A DNA stretch of 64,000 nt, from positions 186,001 to 250,000 of the forward strand of contig NZ_MINL01000001.1 of NCBI RefSeq assembly GCF_001882345.1. Reading direction: 5' to 3'. A model generated the notes under the pieces. That model saw only the letters and a program-made list of their open reading frames with translations, did not search any database and was not told the origin of the DNA. This DNA comes from Halomonas sp. QHL1 (GTDB lineage Bacteria; Pseudomonadota; Gammaproteobacteria; Pseudomonadales; Halomonadaceae). The stretch's first letter is position 1, and every line of letters begins with the position of its first letter. Made by a program: the position numbers and the translations under genes. Positions 19,374 through 31,348 of the stretch are shown here, piece by piece.

Positions 19374-20828
19374 TTACAGCAGCGCGTCGAGCTTCTCTTT
19401 TAACAAGCCGTTCACCTGCTGTGGGTTGGCGGTGCCACGCGACGCCTTCATTACCTGGCCGACAAAGTAGCCAATCATCTTGCCGCGTTTTTCCGGCTCC
19501 GAGTCGCGGTATTGGGCGACCTGGGCGGGGCTATCGGCGATCACTTGATCGATCATTGCCTCGATAGCGCCAGTATCGGTCACCTGCTTAAGGCCTTTTG
19601 CGTCTATCACCTCGTCGGCGGACTCACCCTGACCATTCCACAACACCTGGAAAACCTCTTTAGCGGCTTTGCCGTTAATGGTGTCATCCAGTACGCGGCT
19701 GATCAGCTCGCCTAGATGACGCGCCGAAATCGGGCTATTGGCAATGCTTAGGTTTTCGCGGTTAAGCGCCCCAGAAAGCTCACCCTGAACCCAGTTGGCC
19801 GCCTGCTTGGCATCGCCGCACTCGTTATGCACCGCTTCAAAGAATTCAGCCATATCGCGACTGGCGGAGATGACGTTGGCGTCGTAAGCAGACAGCCCAA
19901 GCTCGTTCTGGAAGCGCTCGCGCTTATCCGCAGGCAGCTCGGGCAACTGGCCACGCAGGTGATCCAGGTAGGCCTGGTCAAGCACCACCGGCAGTAGGTC
20001 AGGGCAGGGGAAGTAGCGATAGTCGTTGGCCTCCTCCTTGGTGCGCATGCTGCGGGTTTCATCACGATCAGGGTCAAACAGGCGGGTCTCCTGAACCACC
20101 GTGCCGCCATCTTCGATCAGCTCAATCTGCCGCTCAACCTCTAAGGCAATCGCGCGCTCGACAAAACGGAAGGAGTTAACGTTTTTAATCTCTGCACGGG
20201 TGCCAAAGGCTTCCTGACCTTTGGGGCGTACCGAGACGTTAACGTCGCAACGCATGGAACCTTCAGCCATATTGCCGTCGGAAATGCCCAAATAGGTAAC
20301 GATCGAGTGAATCGCCTTGAGATACGCCGCGGCTTCCTTGGCGTTGCGCATATCTGGCTCGGAGACGATCTCCAGCAGCGGTGTGCCAGCACGGTTTAGG
20401 TCGATACCGGTCATGCCGTGAAAATCTTCATGCAGTGACTTACCGGCATCCTCTTCGAGGTGGGCATGGTGAATGCGGATACGCTTGGTGCTGCCATCTT
20501 CCAGCGTAATCTCAACGTCGCCAGGGCCCACAATCGGGTGGTACATCTGGCTGGTTTGATAGCCCTTGGGCAGATCAGGATAGAAGTAGTTTTTGCGATC
20601 AAAGATGGATACTTCAGCAATATCCGCATGCACCGCCAGGCCAAACTGAACGGCCATCGCCACGGCCTGCTCATTGAGCACCGGCAACACGCCGGGTAGA
20701 CCTAAATCCACCGCACAGGCCTGGGTGTTTGGCTCTGCGCCAAACGCCGTTGAAGCACCTGAGAAGATTTTTGAGCGTGTTGCGAGCTGAACGTGGACTT
20801 CAAGCCCAATCACGGTTTCCCATTGCAT
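19374..20828 (-). CDS. gatB: aspartyl/glutamyl-tRNA amidotransferase subunit B
   Basis: Subunit of GatCAB that activates mischarged Glu-tRNA(Gln) or Asp-tRNA(Asn) before amidation. The 484 residues start [20 protein letters not shown] and contain the hallmark segments [47 protein letters not shown] and [15 protein letters not shown]. The C-terminal YqeY-like tail ([18 protein letters not shown]) is complete. The ATG overlaps the gatA stop by one base (TAATG), so gatC-gatA-gatB read as an operon. Confidence 0.98.
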   Translation of the reverse strand: MQWETVIGLEVHVQLATRSKIFSGASTAFGAEPNTQACAVDLGLPGVLPVLNEQAVAMAVQFGLAVHADIAEVSIFDRKNYFYPDLPKGYQTSQMYHPIVGPGDVEITLEDGSTKRIRIHHAHLEEDAGKSLHEDFHGMTGIDLNRAGTPLLEIVSEPDMRNAKEAAAYLKAIHSIVTYLGISDGNMAEGSMRCDVNVSVRPKGQEAFGTRAEIKNVNSFRFVERAIALEVERQIELIEDGGTVVQETRLFDPDRDETRSMRTKEEANDYRYFPCPDLLPVVLDQAYLDHLRGQLPELPADKRERFQNELGLSAYDANVISASRDMAEFFEAVHNECGDAKQAANWVQGELSGALNRENLSIANSPISARHLGELISRVLDDTINGKAAKEVFQVLWNGQGESADEVIDAKGLKQVTDTGAIEAMIDQVIADSPAQVAQYRDSEPEKRGKMIGYFVGQVMKASRGTANPQQVNGLLKEKLDALL

Positions 20829-22288
20829 TAGGCGTACTCCTCGGCAAAGGCAGGACGTTGTAAGTGCCAGTCGGTCGCTTGCTGAAACTGGTGAGCGACG
20901 TTAAGCAGCTGCGCTTCGGCAAAGTGGGTGCCCAGAATCTGAAGACCGACGGGGCGGCCACCGGCAAAACCCGCCGGCACGCTGATGCCGGGAATACCCG
21001 CCAGATTCACCGCGATAGTGTAGATATCCTGCAGGTACATCGACACCGGGTCTTTTTTGGCACCCAGGTCAAACGCCGGGGTCGGCGAGGCGGGGCCCAT
21101 CAGTACATCGACGTCTTCAAAGGCGTCCAGGAAGTCCTGACGGATCAAACGACGTACCTGTTGGGCTTTGGTGTAGTAGGCGTCAAAGAAGCCTTCAGAG
21201 AGCGTGTGAGTGCCGATTAGGATGCGTCGTTTCACTTCTTCGCCAAAGCCCTCTGCGCGGGAGCGGGTATACAGGTCAATCAAGTCGCTGGGATTGTCGC
21301 AGCGATGACCAAAACGCACACCGTCATAGCGGGACAGGTTGGAGGAGGCTTCCGCGGGGGCAATCACGTAGTAGGCCGGAATCGCATAGTGGGTATGCGG
21401 CAGGCTGACCTCGCGCACCGTGGCGCCTAGGGATTCGTAAACTTTTACCGCTTCACGGACGGCTTTTTCGACCTCGGGGTCTAAGCCATCGCCAAAATAC
21501 TCTTTGGGCAGGCCAATTTTGAGACCTGAGAGAGGGGCGTTAAGGCTTTCCACATAGTCGGGTACGCCGCGGGAAACGCTGGTGGAGTCGCGGCCGTCAT
21601 GGCCAGCAATCACCCCTAGCAGGTGGGCGCAGTCCTCGGCGCTGCGCGCCATGGGGCCAGCCTGATCAAGGCTTGAGGCGTAGGCAATAATGCCAAAGCG
21701 CGACACGCGGCCGTAGGTGGGCTTTAAGCCGGTAATGCCACAAAACGCCGCGGGCTGACGAATCGAGCCGCCGGTATCGGTACCCATGGCCGCGGGCACC
21801 AAACCCGCCGCGACCGCTGCCGCGCTGCCGCCCGAGCTGCCGCCGGGCACCGCCGTCAGGTCCCAGGGGTTTTTGACTGGGCCGTAGTAGCTGTTTTCGT
21901 TGGAGGAGCCCATGGCGAACTCATCCATATTAGTTTTACCCAAACTGATAGTGCCCGCAGCATTGAGTTTTTCCACCACGGTGGCGCTGTAGGGGGCGAT
22001 AAAGTTATCCAGCATTTTTGAGCCGCAGCTGGTTTTCACGCCTTGGGTGCAAAAAATATCTTTCAGGGCCAGGGGAATGCCCGCAAGAGGCCCGGCAGTG
22101 CCCGCCGCCCGCGCTTTGTCAGCTACTTCCGCCTGTTTCAGCGCCTGCTCTGCGGTCACGCTGATAAAACTGTTCAGCTTGCCGTCAGCCTTTTCAATGC
22201 GCTGCAGATAGTGAGCGGTCAGCTCGCGGCTTGAAAACTCACCGCTTTTTAGCGCGGCGGCGAGTTGCGTTAAGGTTTTCTCGTACAT
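20828..22288 (-). CDS. gatA: aspartyl/glutamyl-tRNA amidotransferase subunit A
   Basis: Glutaminase/amidase subunit that liberates ammonia from glutamine for GatB. The amidase signature [14 protein letters not shown] with the Ser-cisSer-Lys triad is visible: the Lys in PLALKDIFC, the Ser residues in the GGSSGGS loop and in [16 protein letters not shown]. The start at 22288 ([13 protein letters not shown]) gives 486 residues, the usual length. An in-frame ATG 13 codons earlier would add an unusual [13 protein letters not shown] extension, and is disfavoured. A GGAG lies about 11 bases before the chosen ATG. Confidence 0.97.
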   Translation of the reverse strand: MYEKTLTQLAAALKSGEFSSRELTAHYLQRIEKADGKLNSFISVTAEQALKQAEVADKARAAGTAGPLAGIPLALKDIFCTQGVKTSCGSKMLDNFIAPYSATVVEKLNAAGTISLGKTNMDEFAMGSSNENSYYGPVKNPWDLTAVPGGSSGGSAAAVAAGLVPAAMGTDTGGSIRQPAAFCGITGLKPTYGRVSRFGIIAYASSLDQAGPMARSAEDCAHLLGVIAGHDGRDSTSVSRGVPDYVESLNAPLSGLKIGLPKEYFGDGLDPEVEKAVREAVKVYESLGATVREVSLPHTHYAIPAYYVIAPAEASSNLSRYDGVRFGHRCDNPSDLIDLYTRSRAEGFGEEVKRRILIGTHTLSEGFFDAYYTKAQQVRRLIRQDFLDAFEDVDVLMGPASPTPAFDLGAKKDPVSMYLQDIYTIAVNLAGIPGISVPAGFAGGRPVGLQILGTHFAEAQLLNVAHQFQQATDWHLQRPAFAEEYA

Positions 22289-22382
22289 GACCCAGAAGCT
22301 CCGTTCAGGGGAGAAAAAAAGAGGCAATAGTGGTGGCCCGAGTAAATGTTCGTGCGCCGTTACTCATCCTGCTTAGCCTGCG

Positions 22383-22670
22383 TTATTCAACGACGCGGGG
22401 CACGAGATACAGGCCATTTTCCACTGCCGGAGCACAGCGCTGAAAGGTGTCGCGCTGGTTGGTTTCCGTCACTTCATCGGCGCGCAGTCGCTGGGTCGCA
22501 TCTAGCGGATGAGCGAGCGGCGTAACGCCTTCGGTGTCGAGGCCTTGTAGCTGATCGACCATGTCCAGAATCCGGCTTAGGTCGTCTACAAAGCCGCTGG
22601 CTTGGTCATCGCTGACGGCGAGTCGGGCCAAGTGAGCGGCCCGGCGCACATGAGATTCTTCAAGCGCCAT
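22383..22670 (-). CDS. gatC: aspartyl/glutamyl-tRNA amidotransferase subunit C
   Basis: Small 95-residue subunit that wraps around the GatA-GatB interface and stabilises the complex. The N-terminus MALEESHVRRAAHLARLAVSD and the central LSRILDMVDQLQGLDTEGV and PLAHPLDATQRLRADEVTE are family hallmarks. An in-frame ATG 11 codons upstream is possible but would extend beyond the conserved start. It is the first gene of gatCAB and divergent from mreB. Confidence 0.96.
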   Translation of the reverse strand: MALEESHVRRAAHLARLAVSDDQASGFVDDLSRILDMVDQLQGLDTEGVTPLAHPLDATQRLRADEVTETNQRDTFQRCAPAVENGLYLVPRVVE

Positions 22671-22706
22671 GATCGATATTTCCTCGTAAACGTGGTGGAA
22701 CATAAT

Positions 22707-22730
22707 CCGCTTTAAGCGGTATACATACCG
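22707..22730. promoter_or_regulatory. two overlapping palindromes between gatC and mreB
   Basis: CCGCTT-T-AAGCGG (22707-22719) and CGGTA-TACA-TACCG (22717-22730) overlap within the 229-base divergent region, about 40-60 bases upstream of gatC. A weak minus-strand TTGATA/TAAAGC pair with 17-base spacing overlaps them. They could be an operator or simple leader hairpins; sequence alone does not decide. Confidence 0.35.
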
Positions 22731-22887
22731 ATATCAAAAAAACGTCTTGTGTTGCAGACGTGGAAAATAGCCGCAAAAGGTACCACATCTTGACCTTAAC
22801 GGGCAGTGTTAGGCGCGACTCGTGCTTGCTGCCAAAGGGCTGCGGTGATACCGTTTGCATCCGCACAGGGTTCCCGGTCTGCACTAG

Positions 22888-23937
<1,050 letters not shown>

Positions 23938-23961
23938 TCGCAGCGGTTAATTGCGGGGGGA

Positions 23962-24891
23962 TTGCCTATTAAACCGCTGTTTTCGCACGGGCCACTGCCG
24001 GGCTACCGGCTGTTTTTTTGCGTCTTGGCCGCCAGTGCATTGATGTTCGTCGACCATCATTTCACACGTATGGAGCAAGTGCGTGCGCAAATGTCGATGG
24101 TCGTTGCCCCGATTCAGTGGGTCGTTAGTTTGCCTAGCGACTTATTGAATTGGGGGGCACTGGCGCTCTCCGATCAACAGGCGTTGGTAGATGAGAACCG
24201 CCGCCTGCGCGAGCAGATTCTTACCCTTTCCCATCGCGGGCAACGGATGGCGAATTTGACTGCGGAAAACAGCGAGCTGCGAGATTTGCTCAAAGCGGCA
24301 AAGCGGCGTGATATTCCCTATATCACGGCTGAGCTACTGTCCCTGGATAACGATCCCTTCAGCCATCAAATGGTGGTTAATCGTGGCCATCGCAATGGTG
24401 CCTACGTAGGGCAGCCGGTGATTGATGCCTCGGGTTTGGTGGGGCAAATTACCGCGGTCTCTGCCTACTCCAGTCGTGTGTTGCTGTTAGCTGATGCTAG
24501 TCATGCGTTGCCGGTTCAGTTAAACCGCAATGGGTTACGCTTTATTGTTCAAGGGGCGGGGCGTTACAGCAGCGTCAATGTGATGTACGTGCCAGATACG
24601 GCAGATATCCGTGAAGGTGATTTACTGACCACATCGGGCTTGGCTGGACGCTTCCCTCCCGGTTATCCGGTAGCCCGTGTTAGCGAGGTTTATCATGATC
24701 CTGGTCAGCCTTTTGCCCGTGTGACAGCCGAACCCATGGCGCAGTTGCAACGCTCGCGCCACTTCTTACTGCTTTTTCCGCCTCCGCGAGCGGAGGTGGA
24801 TGAGCACGCATGGGATGAGACGCTGGATATCTCATCAGAGGCTTTACGCTCTTCGCTTCAGCTAGCTAATCCCGACCAAGAGGTGCCCTGA
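23962..24891 (+). CDS. mreC: rod-shape-determining protein MreC
   Basis: Periplasmic scaffold of the elongasome that activates the PBP2-RodA pair. The 309-residue bitopic protein has one N-terminal membrane helix (about residues 14-30), a coiled-coil (about 65-115: LVDENRRLREQILTLSHRGQ onwards), and the beta-barrel domains with VVNRGHRNGAYVGQPVID and the later GDLLTTSGLAGRFPPGYPV. Translation appears to begin at TTG (23962) preceded by GGGGGGA; no ATG is available before the membrane helix. The stop overlaps the mreD ATG (TGATG). Confidence 0.95.
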   Translation: MPIKPLFSHGPLPGYRLFFCVLAASALMFVDHHFTRMEQVRAQMSMVVAPIQWVVSLPSDLLNWGALALSDQQALVDENRRLREQILTLSHRGQRMANLTAENSELRDLLKAAKRRDIPYITAELLSLDNDPFSHQMVVNRGHRNGAYVGQPVIDASGLVGQITAVSAYSSRVLLLADASHALPVQLNRNGLRFIVQGAGRYSSVNVMYVPDTADIREGDLLTTSGLAGRFPPGYPVARVSEVYHDPGQPFARVTAEPMAQLQRSRHFLLLFPPPRAEVDEHAWDETLDISSEALRSSLQLANPDQEVP

Positions 24892-25379
24892 TGGCGCGTG
24901 CACCGGTTGTGCCTATTTTAGTTATTTGGCTAAGTCTGCTGCTAGCATTATGTTTGCAAGTGATGCCGCTAGCCGATGGTTGGCAGGTATATCGTCCCGA
25001 ATGGTTGGGGCTGATGCTGATCTACTGGTGTATGCGCACTCCCGACAGAGTCGGCGTTTTCCATGGCTTTGTGCTGGGCATTCTAATGGATTTAATTGAA
25101 GGCACTGAACTGGGTCAGCACGCGCTAATCTATGCGCTCTTGGCGTTTCTCTGTGCCCTGGTCTACCCCCGTTTTCGGGCCTATTCGCTGGTACAGCAGT
25201 CGGCACTGGTGCTGGTGCTGTTAGGCTTGATGCAGTTAGTCGCCCAGTGGCTGCGCACTATCATCGGTGATTTTTCAATTCACTTAGCCTTTTTGATCCC
25301 CGCGCTGATCAGTGGGTTGCTATGGCCGTGGCTAGCGACGATGTTTCAAGCAATTGAACGTCGGTTGGCCGCTTCATGA
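24891..25379 (+). CDS. mreD: rod-shape-determining protein MreD
   Basis: Integral membrane component of the elongasome. The 162 residues are almost wholly hydrophobic, with about five membrane segments, and contain the MreD signatures [18 protein letters not shown] and [20 protein letters not shown]. The gene overlaps mreC by one base and maf by four (ATGA), indicating a single translationally coupled unit mreBCD-maf. Confidence 0.95.
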   Translation: MARAPVVPILVIWLSLLLALCLQVMPLADGWQVYRPEWLGLMLIYWCMRTPDRVGVFHGFVLGILMDLIEGTELGQHALIYALLAFLCALVYPRFRAYSLVQQSALVLVLLGLMQLVAQWLRTIIGDFSIHLAFLIPALISGLLWPWLATMFQAIERRLAAS

Positions 25380-25957
25380 CTACGCCTGTTTTGTGCCTAG
25401 CATCGGCCTCCCCTCGGCGTCGGGACCTACTGGCATCCATTGGTGTGCCGGTCACGGTTCACCCCTGTGATATCGATGAGACGCCGCTGGCCGGTGAGAC
25501 GGCTCAAGCGTATGTGCAGCGCTTAGCGGTTGCCAAAGCCGAGGCGGCGGTCCCTCTAACTGATTTGCCGACCCTCGGTTCAGATACCGCTGTGGTGGTC
25601 GATGGGCGTATTCTAGGTAAACCGGTGGATTTTGATGCGGCCGCCGAGATGCTGCGGCTACTTTCGGGGCGGTGTCACGAGGTGCTTACCGCCGTGGCTG
25701 TGAGTGGGCCAGAGGGGATGCTCTCCTGCTGCGTGGCCACCCAGGTGACGATGCGAGAGATAAGCGCCGATGAAATCGCTGCCTACTGGCGTACCGGCGA
25801 GCCCGCTGATAAAGCTGGCGGCTACGCAATACAGGGATTAGCCGCCATATTTGTAAAACAGATTCAAGGCAGTCACTCGGCAGTGGTAGGGCTACCGCTG
25901 TTTGAGACGACGCACTTGCTATGCCGACAGGGAGTTCCTATCTGGCAGCGCGTGTAA
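25376..25957 (+). CDS. maf: Maf-family nucleoside triphosphate pyrophosphatase
   Basis: House-cleaning pyrophosphatase that hydrolyses nucleoside triphosphates such as dTTP and UTP or modified forms (YhdE subgroup suggested by gene context). The 193 residues start with the signature [16 protein letters not shown], have the catalytic-Asp segment [17 protein letters not shown], and the later [13 protein letters not shown] motif. The ATG overlaps the mreD stop. mreBCD-maf-rng order is conserved in gammaproteobacteria. Confidence 0.95.
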   Translation: MTTPVLCLASASPRRRDLLASIGVPVTVHPCDIDETPLAGETAQAYVQRLAVAKAEAAVPLTDLPTLGSDTAVVVDGRILGKPVDFDAAAEMLRLLSGRCHEVLTAVAVSGPEGMLSCCVATQVTMREISADEIAAYWRTGEPADKAGGYAIQGLAAIFVKQIQGSHSAVVGLPLFETTHLLCRQGVPIWQRV

Positions 25958-26027
25958 CTCCCTTAAATAGAGGGCGTCGCCGCCTGTATCGCTGGCAAGG
26001 AATACGTCAACCAACAAGGAATTTTGC

Positions 26028-27491
26028 ATGAGCGGTGAAGTTCTCATCAATTTAACGCCAATGGAGACCCGCGTCGCGCTGGTTGAAAATGGCGTTTTGC
26101 AAGAGGCACTGATCGAGCGTTCCCGTCGGCGTGGCATCGTGGGCAATATCTACAAAGGCAAAGTAGTGCGTGTACTGCCTGGAATGCAGGCTGCCTTTGT
26201 TGATATTGGCCTAGAGCGGGCGGCGTTTATTCATGCCCACGAAGTGATGCCACCCGGCACACCGCTCGATGAGCAGCAGACCATCGGCCAATTGCTTCAT
26301 GAAGGCCAGGCGCTGGTGGTGCAGGCCACCAAAGACCCTATCGGTAGCAAAGGTGCGCGCTTAACCACGCACCTGTCGATTCCCTCACGCTACTTGGTGT
26401 ATATGCCCGATTCGCCACATCACGGCGTTTCGCAGCGCATTGAAGATGAGCGCGAGCGCGAGCGTTTAAAAGCCTTGCTGGATAGCAGTATGGCGGAGCA
26501 GACGCTGGAAGTGACGGGCGGCTTTATTGTCCGTACGGCCGCGGAAGGCGTCGGTGACGAAGAGCTTAAAGGCGATATGCACTTTTTGCTGCGGCTGTGG
26601 CGTAAGGTGAGTGAGCGTAAAGTCACCGCGACGCCACAAAGCGTGATTTATGATGATTTGCCGCTCTTTATGCGCACTCTGCGCGACGTAATGCGCGACG
26701 ATATTGAAAAAGTGCGTATCGATTCGCGGGAAAACTTCGTCAAACTGGTGGAGTTTGCCGAAGAGTTTATGCCTGATGCAGTCGAGCGGATTGAGTACTA
26801 CCCCGGCGAGCGGCCCATCTTTGATCTTTACAGCGTTGAAGATGAAATTCAGAAAGCCCTGGGGCGTAAGGTACAGCTGAAGTCCGGCGGCTATCTGGTG
26901 ATTGACCCTACCGAGGCGATGACCACCATCGATGTGAATACCGGTGGTTATGTTGGTCATCGCAACCTTGAAGAGACAATTTTCAAAACCAACCTTGAGG
27001 CGGCCACGGCGATTGCCCGCCAGCTTCGGCTGCGCAACCTGGGCGGCATCATCATTATCGACTTTATCGATATGAGCGATGTTGAGCATCAGCGCCAAGT
27101 GTTGCGGGTATTGGAAAAAGCCTTAGAGCGCGACCATGCTAAAACCAAGTGTACCGGGGTCACCGAGCTTGGCTTGGTTCAGCTTACCCGTAAACGGACA
27201 CGGGAGAGCCTGGAGCAGACGCTCTGTGAAGCCTGTCCAACCTGCAGTGGCCGCGGTACGCTTAAAACCCCTGAAACTATCTGTTATGAGATCTTTCGGG
27301 AAATTTTGCGCGAAGAGCGTGCTTATAGCGCTGAAACCTACATGGTGCTTGCATCGCAGCCCGTCGTTGATCGTCTATTAGATGAAGAGTCAGCGGCAGT
27401 GGCCGATCTGGAGACGTTTATCAATAAAACGATTCGCTTTCAGGTAGAGCAACACTACTCCCAAGAGCAGTACGATATTGTGCTGATGTAA
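26028..27491 (+). CDS. rng: ribonuclease G
   Basis: Endoribonuclease of the RNase E/G family that matures 16S rRNA 5' ends and degrades mRNAs. The 487 residues lack the long C-terminal scaffold of RNase E. An S1 domain (about 35-125, RRGIVGNIYKGKVVRVLPGM) comes first, then the catalytic DNase-I-like domain with DVNTGGYVGHRNLEET and GGIIIIDFIDM, and a zinc-link-type motif CPTCSGRGT. The ATG follows AAGGAATTTTGC. yhdP begins three bases after the stop, so the two are co-transcribed. Confidence 0.97.
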   Translation: MSGEVLINLTPMETRVALVENGVLQEALIERSRRRGIVGNIYKGKVVRVLPGMQAAFVDIGLERAAFIHAHEVMPPGTPLDEQQTIGQLLHEGQALVVQATKDPIGSKGARLTTHLSIPSRYLVYMPDSPHHGVSQRIEDERERERLKALLDSSMAEQTLEVTGGFIVRTAAEGVGDEELKGDMHFLLRLWRKVSERKVTATPQSVIYDDLPLFMRTLRDVMRDDIEKVRIDSRENFVKLVEFAEEFMPDAVERIEYYPGERPIFDLYSVEDEIQKALGRKVQLKSGGYLVIDPTEAMTTIDVNTGGYVGHRNLEETIFKTNLEAATAIARQLRLRNLGGIIIIDFIDMSDVEHQRQVLRVLEKALERDHAKTKCTGVTELGLVQLTRKRTRESLEQTLCEACPTCSGRGTLKTPETICYEIFREILREERAYSAETYMVLASQPVVDRLLDEESAAVADLETFINKTIRFQVEQHYSQEQYDIVLM

Positions 27492-27493
27492 TC

Positions 27494-30400
27494 ATGCTGA
27501 CTCGTTCGCTGGTGCGTTGGAGTTTGCTAATAGCGGCCTGGCTTCTGGGCAGCACGGCCGTGCTGTTGTTGCTGCTCCGTCTGGCGATCAGCCAAACCGA
27601 TGCCCTTACCCCCCGCATCGAAGCGCTACTTGAGGCGCGTATTGGCGTGCCGGTAACCATCGAACGCCTATCACTTTCTCTCGCTCGAAACGACCTGTTG
27701 CTACGCCTTGATGGTGTTAACGCCGAAACCCCTGATGGGCAAGCGCTGTTTTCACTTGAGCATGCGGGACTGCGCTTGGATACCTGGGCGACGCTTGCCA
27801 ATATGGCACCGATTTTTAGCGATGCGCGCATCAGCGGTATACAGTTTCACCTCTATCAAGGTTCGGGGGCGTCTTTGGAGTGGCCCGAGCCTGCAGAGTT
27901 ACCGCTACTGATAGCGGCAGAACCCGATGTGGACCTGGCCACAATTGATAGCTGGGCGGGCTTGATTTTGCGCCAACGTGTGTGGGTGGATGACACCCGC
28001 GTGGTGCTGCACGGCAAGCACGACACTGTCATGCTGCATGCCCAGACGCTGTTACTGACCGGTGATGAGCGGCGCACAAGGTTAGAAGGCGCTATCAATA
28101 TCGCGGAATCGCTAGAGCAGGCTCGCGACATTGCCCTGCCCGCCGCTGAAATGAAGGTCGAAATGCAGCCCGGCCGACGTGGGTTTAGCGATTTTTCGGC
28201 AGCGCTGCAGCTGGATATTCAGCTTGATCAATTAGTCGTACTGGCAGATATGTTTAGGCCTGATCATGCCGCCTATTTAGAGCAGGCCGGGGGCAGTGCC
28301 CGGCTATGGGGGCGTTGGACCAGCGGACGACTTGAAGAGGCCCGCGTTGCCGTCGACGTTCCACAGTTAACGCTTCGCCACCAGGTTCAGTACGCGGTGT
28401 TAAGGGACATTAAGGCCAATGGCCTGTGGCAGCGCGACGGCGAAGGGGGCGAGGCGTGGCTAAGCGGCGACGCTGAGAGCGTGGAGTGGGCCCAGCCCCC
28501 TGGCGGCAGCGTTGGTCCGGCCTTGCCTCGCTACTGGCACGCTACCCATCAGCCGGGGCTTTGGGAAGTTCGCACCAGTGCCTTTGAGCTCGCCTCGCTG
28601 ACCGCTTGGCGCGACTATGTATTGCTCCCCGAATCCGTCACGCGAGTATTGCAAACCCTTGCTCCCCGTGGGCAAGTCGAGGGTTTACATATTGGGCAGC
28701 AGGACGGCCGCTGGGGAGTGGACGCAGCGCTCTCGGGCGTGGAAGTGTCGCCGTGGCAGCAGGCGCCAGGTGGCGGTCCGTTGGACGCCTGGGTACAGGC
28801 GCGTGATTTTCGCGGCCGCGTTCTGTTTAGCAGTAATGGCGATAGTACCCTCTATTTCCCCGAATTTTTTGCCGCTCCCATGCAGCTTCGCCGTGCTGAA
28901 GGGGAAGTAGAGTGGGTATATGACGGGCCTAACACCATGGTGAGCGGTAAGAACCTTAGCGTTGACTGGGACGGTGCGCAGATAGCGGGCGGCTTCGGTT
29001 TGGTAACGGGTAATCAGCGTGGCCATTTTGGTTTGGATCTTAATTTTAGTGACGTGGACGCTCTGGAACGTCCATTGGCTCAATGGCTGCCGCTAAGTGT
29101 GATGGATGATGAGCTGCAGGAGTGGCTGCTCAATGATATAGGCGGCTTCGTGAGCGAAGGCTCTCTGCAGCTAAGTCAGCCGTTAGGCGAAAGGGCGACC
29201 GCCAAGGATTTTACCGCAACGCTCGCGCTGGCGGTTACCCAGGGACATTTGCCGATCGCGCCAGGCTGGCCGCGTATTGATGACGTCGAGGGTCGCCTTA
29301 AGTGGCAAAATAGGGTGTTAGAAGCTGAAATCGATAATGCACAGAGCCATGGTATCACTGCGTCCGAAGGCGAAGTAGTGATGGCGGATGAGACGCTCAA
29401 CCTTTCGGGGCAGTTACAGGCGGATGGGCCAGCACTTGTGTCATTTTTACAGGCGATGCCCGAGATTGATCTTACTCAGCTAAATGATTTGCGCGTAACG
29501 GGGGATGTTGATGGCGATATTGCGCTCTCGTTGCCGTTAGAAAATCCCGAGGCACTCCAACTGGAAATTAATGCCCGGCCGCGTTTCTCGGAAGTGGTAT
29601 ATCAACCGCTCGACCTACGTCTTCAATCGGTTGAGGGTGATCTAGCCTGGCTTCAAGATGGTGAGAGTTCGGGCCTCGTCGGTGAGGCCGGTGGTCAGTT
29701 GCTTGGAGGATCTATCAACGCGGATATTGATACTCAAAGCGACGACATACAGCTGCAGGGAAGTGTCGCTACCTCGGCGCTTTTTGGACTTGCTGGATTA
29801 GATAGCAGTCAAGGGCGCATGCCGCTAGAAGGGCCGTTAGAGTGGCAGGGCAGTGTTGCTTTAACGCCAACGCCCACTCTGCGTTTGGAGAGTCGTTTAG
29901 TCGGCGTCACCAGCCATCTGCCCGAGCCCTTTGCCAAATCGCCACAGCAGGCTTGGCCCTGGACATTGACCGCCGATTTAGATGCAAAGCGCGTCGAAAC
30001 ACAGTTGGCCGATATCGCTGCAGCGCGACTTCAGCTGCGTAACGGTGCGCTTGCCGGGACACTCAACTTAGGTAGTCAAGCAGATCGCTTGCCCGGCTGG
30101 CCCTCTCAGCCAGGTTTTCGTCTAGATGCTACTGTGCCGCGTATTGACCCACTGGCATGGCAGCAGGCGATTGCACCATTGATGACAAGCGGAGCGCCTA
30201 CGGGAGCTGACGGTGGTGCTCAGCAGCCGCTGACAATGTCATTGTCCACGCCGTGTGTGGTTTACCAAGGTGAGTGTTTGGGCAGTCTTAACGCGTCGGG
30301 CGGCATGAACGCTGGCCTGATTGATGTAGGGCTAAGCGGTAACCTGGTTACCGGGCGGTTAGCGTACGATGCCCAATCACTGCAACCGTTAGATGTGACT

Positions 30401-31348
30401 ATTGAAGCGCTGGCGCTAGACCGCTTGCTGGCGTTAGCCAATGTCGAGCATGACAGCGATGCGCCGATGCCAGACTCTTGGATGGAATCGGTCGAAACCC
30501 AGCGCCAGGAGCCTGTGGCCATTCCTGATTGGCTAGCCGATGTACCTAATGGACGACTACGCTTAGCCGAAATTGCCATGGGGTCGCGCCGCTTCGGCCC
30601 TTTGACCGCCTACTGGAAAACCGACGGCGAGCGTTTTTCGCTTACCCCCGTTGGCTTAACCCTGGGCCAGATTTCGGCACGCGGCGAGCTGTATTGGGAG
30701 GGGGATGCTGTTTCCAGTCATACCCGTGCGGACATTACGATTCAGGGCGGGGATATCGGTACCGCCCTTGAGCGCCTTGATCAACCCGTCGCTATGCGCA
30801 GCCGTAGTACCGATGTAGTTGCCTCGCTTGACTGGCCGGGGGCGCCCTGGCAGTTGGAGTTAAGCCGCTCAGACGGCTATATCAGCACCGATATTCGTGA
30901 TGGCAGCTTTGTCACTCTGGATTCGGCGCCTGCTCGTTTAATTGGCTTGCTCAATTTCGATAACATATTGCGACGGCTGCGCTTGGATTTTTCTGATGTT
31001 ACCGGGAGGGGCACTGCATTTGATCGTGTTCAAGGCACGGCCGATGTTACCGGCGGGCTGCTGACACTTCGCGGCCCATTGCAAATTGACGCCCCGGCCG
31101 CCACCCTAACGTTTAACGGCAGTGTCGATCTGGTGACGCGTGAACTTGACCAGCGGCTTGGCGTCACACTACCAGTGTCGCAAAGTTTACCCATCGCGGC
31201 GATTGCCGTTGGCGCGCCCATTGTGGGCGGTGCGCTGTTCCTTGCTGACCAGCTGTTTGGCGACGCCTTAGATCGCGCCACGACACTCCATTATCGCGTG
31301 CGAGGTCCTTGGACCTCGCCGCAGGTTACTTTAGAAGGCCCCCAATGA
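27494..31348 (+). CDS. yhdP: AsmA-like/TamB-like envelope protein YhdP
   Basis: Very large (1284-residue) inner-membrane-anchored periplasmic protein of the AsmA-like clan (DUF3971). E. coli YhdP helps carry phospholipids to the outer membrane. An N-terminal membrane helix (about residues 9-30) is followed by long beta-rich sequence with no catalytic motif, ending in the AsmA-like C-terminal region ([20 protein letters not shown] and [20 protein letters not shown]). It is adjacent to rng and overlaps tldD, an arrangement widely conserved. Together with the Mla operon and LptABC it makes this window rich in lipid transport. Confidence 0.93.
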   Translation: MLTRSLVRWSLLIAAWLLGSTAVLLLLLRLAISQTDALTPRIEALLEARIGVPVTIERLSLSLARNDLLLRLDGVNAETPDGQALFSLEHAGLRLDTWATLANMAPIFSDARISGIQFHLYQGSGASLEWPEPAELPLLIAAEPDVDLATIDSWAGLILRQRVWVDDTRVVLHGKHDTVMLHAQTLLLTGDERRTRLEGAINIAESLEQARDIALPAAEMKVEMQPGRRGFSDFSAALQLDIQLDQLVVLADMFRPDHAAYLEQAGGSARLWGRWTSGRLEEARVAVDVPQLTLRHQVQYAVLRDIKANGLWQRDGEGGEAWLSGDAESVEWAQPPGGSVGPALPRYWHATHQPGLWEVRTSAFELASLTAWRDYVLLPESVTRVLQTLAPRGQVEGLHIGQQDGRWGVDAALSGVEVSPWQQAPGGGPLDAWVQARDFRGRVLFSSNGDSTLYFPEFFAAPMQLRRAEGEVEWVYDGPNTMVSGKNLSVDWDGAQIAGGFGLVTGNQRGHFGLDLNFSDVDALERPLAQWLPLSVMDDELQEWLLNDIGGFVSEGSLQLSQPLGERATAKDFTATLALAVTQGHLPIAPGWPRIDDVEGRLKWQNRVLEAEIDNAQSHGITASEGEVVMADETLNLSGQLQADGPALVSFLQAMPEIDLTQLNDLRVTGDVDGDIALSLPLENPEALQLEINARPRFSEVVYQPLDLRLQSVEGDLAWLQDGESSGLVGEAGGQLLGGSINADIDTQSDDIQLQGSVATSALFGLAGLDSSQGRMPLEGPLEWQGSVALTPTPTLRLESRLVGVTSHLPEPFAKSPQQAWPWTLTADLDAKRVETQLADIAAARLQLRNGALAGTLNLGSQADRLPGWPSQPGFRLDATVPRIDPLAWQQAIAPLMTSGAPTGADGGAQQPLTMSLSTPCVVYQGECLGSLNASGGMNAGLIDVGLSGNLVTGRLAYDAQSLQPLDVTIEALALDRLLALANVEHDSDAPMPDSWMESVETQRQEPVAIPDWLADVPNGRLRLAEIAMGSRRFGPLTAYWKTDGERFSLTPVGLTLGQISARGELYWEGDAVSSHTRADITIQGGDIGTALERLDQPVAMRSRSTDVVASLDWPGAPWQLELSRSDGYISTDIRDGSFVTLDSAPARLIGLLNFDNILRRLRLDFSDVTGRGTAFDRVQGTADVTGGLLTLRGPLQIDAPAATLTFNGSVDLVTRELDQRLGVTLPVSQSLPIAAIAVGAPIVGGALFLADQLFGDALDRATTLHYRVRGPWTSPQVTLEGPQ

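Noticed and set aside
26466-27098. 210-codon minus-strand frame inside rng
   Set aside because: Lies fully antisense to the well-supported RNase G gene; no recognisable protein features.
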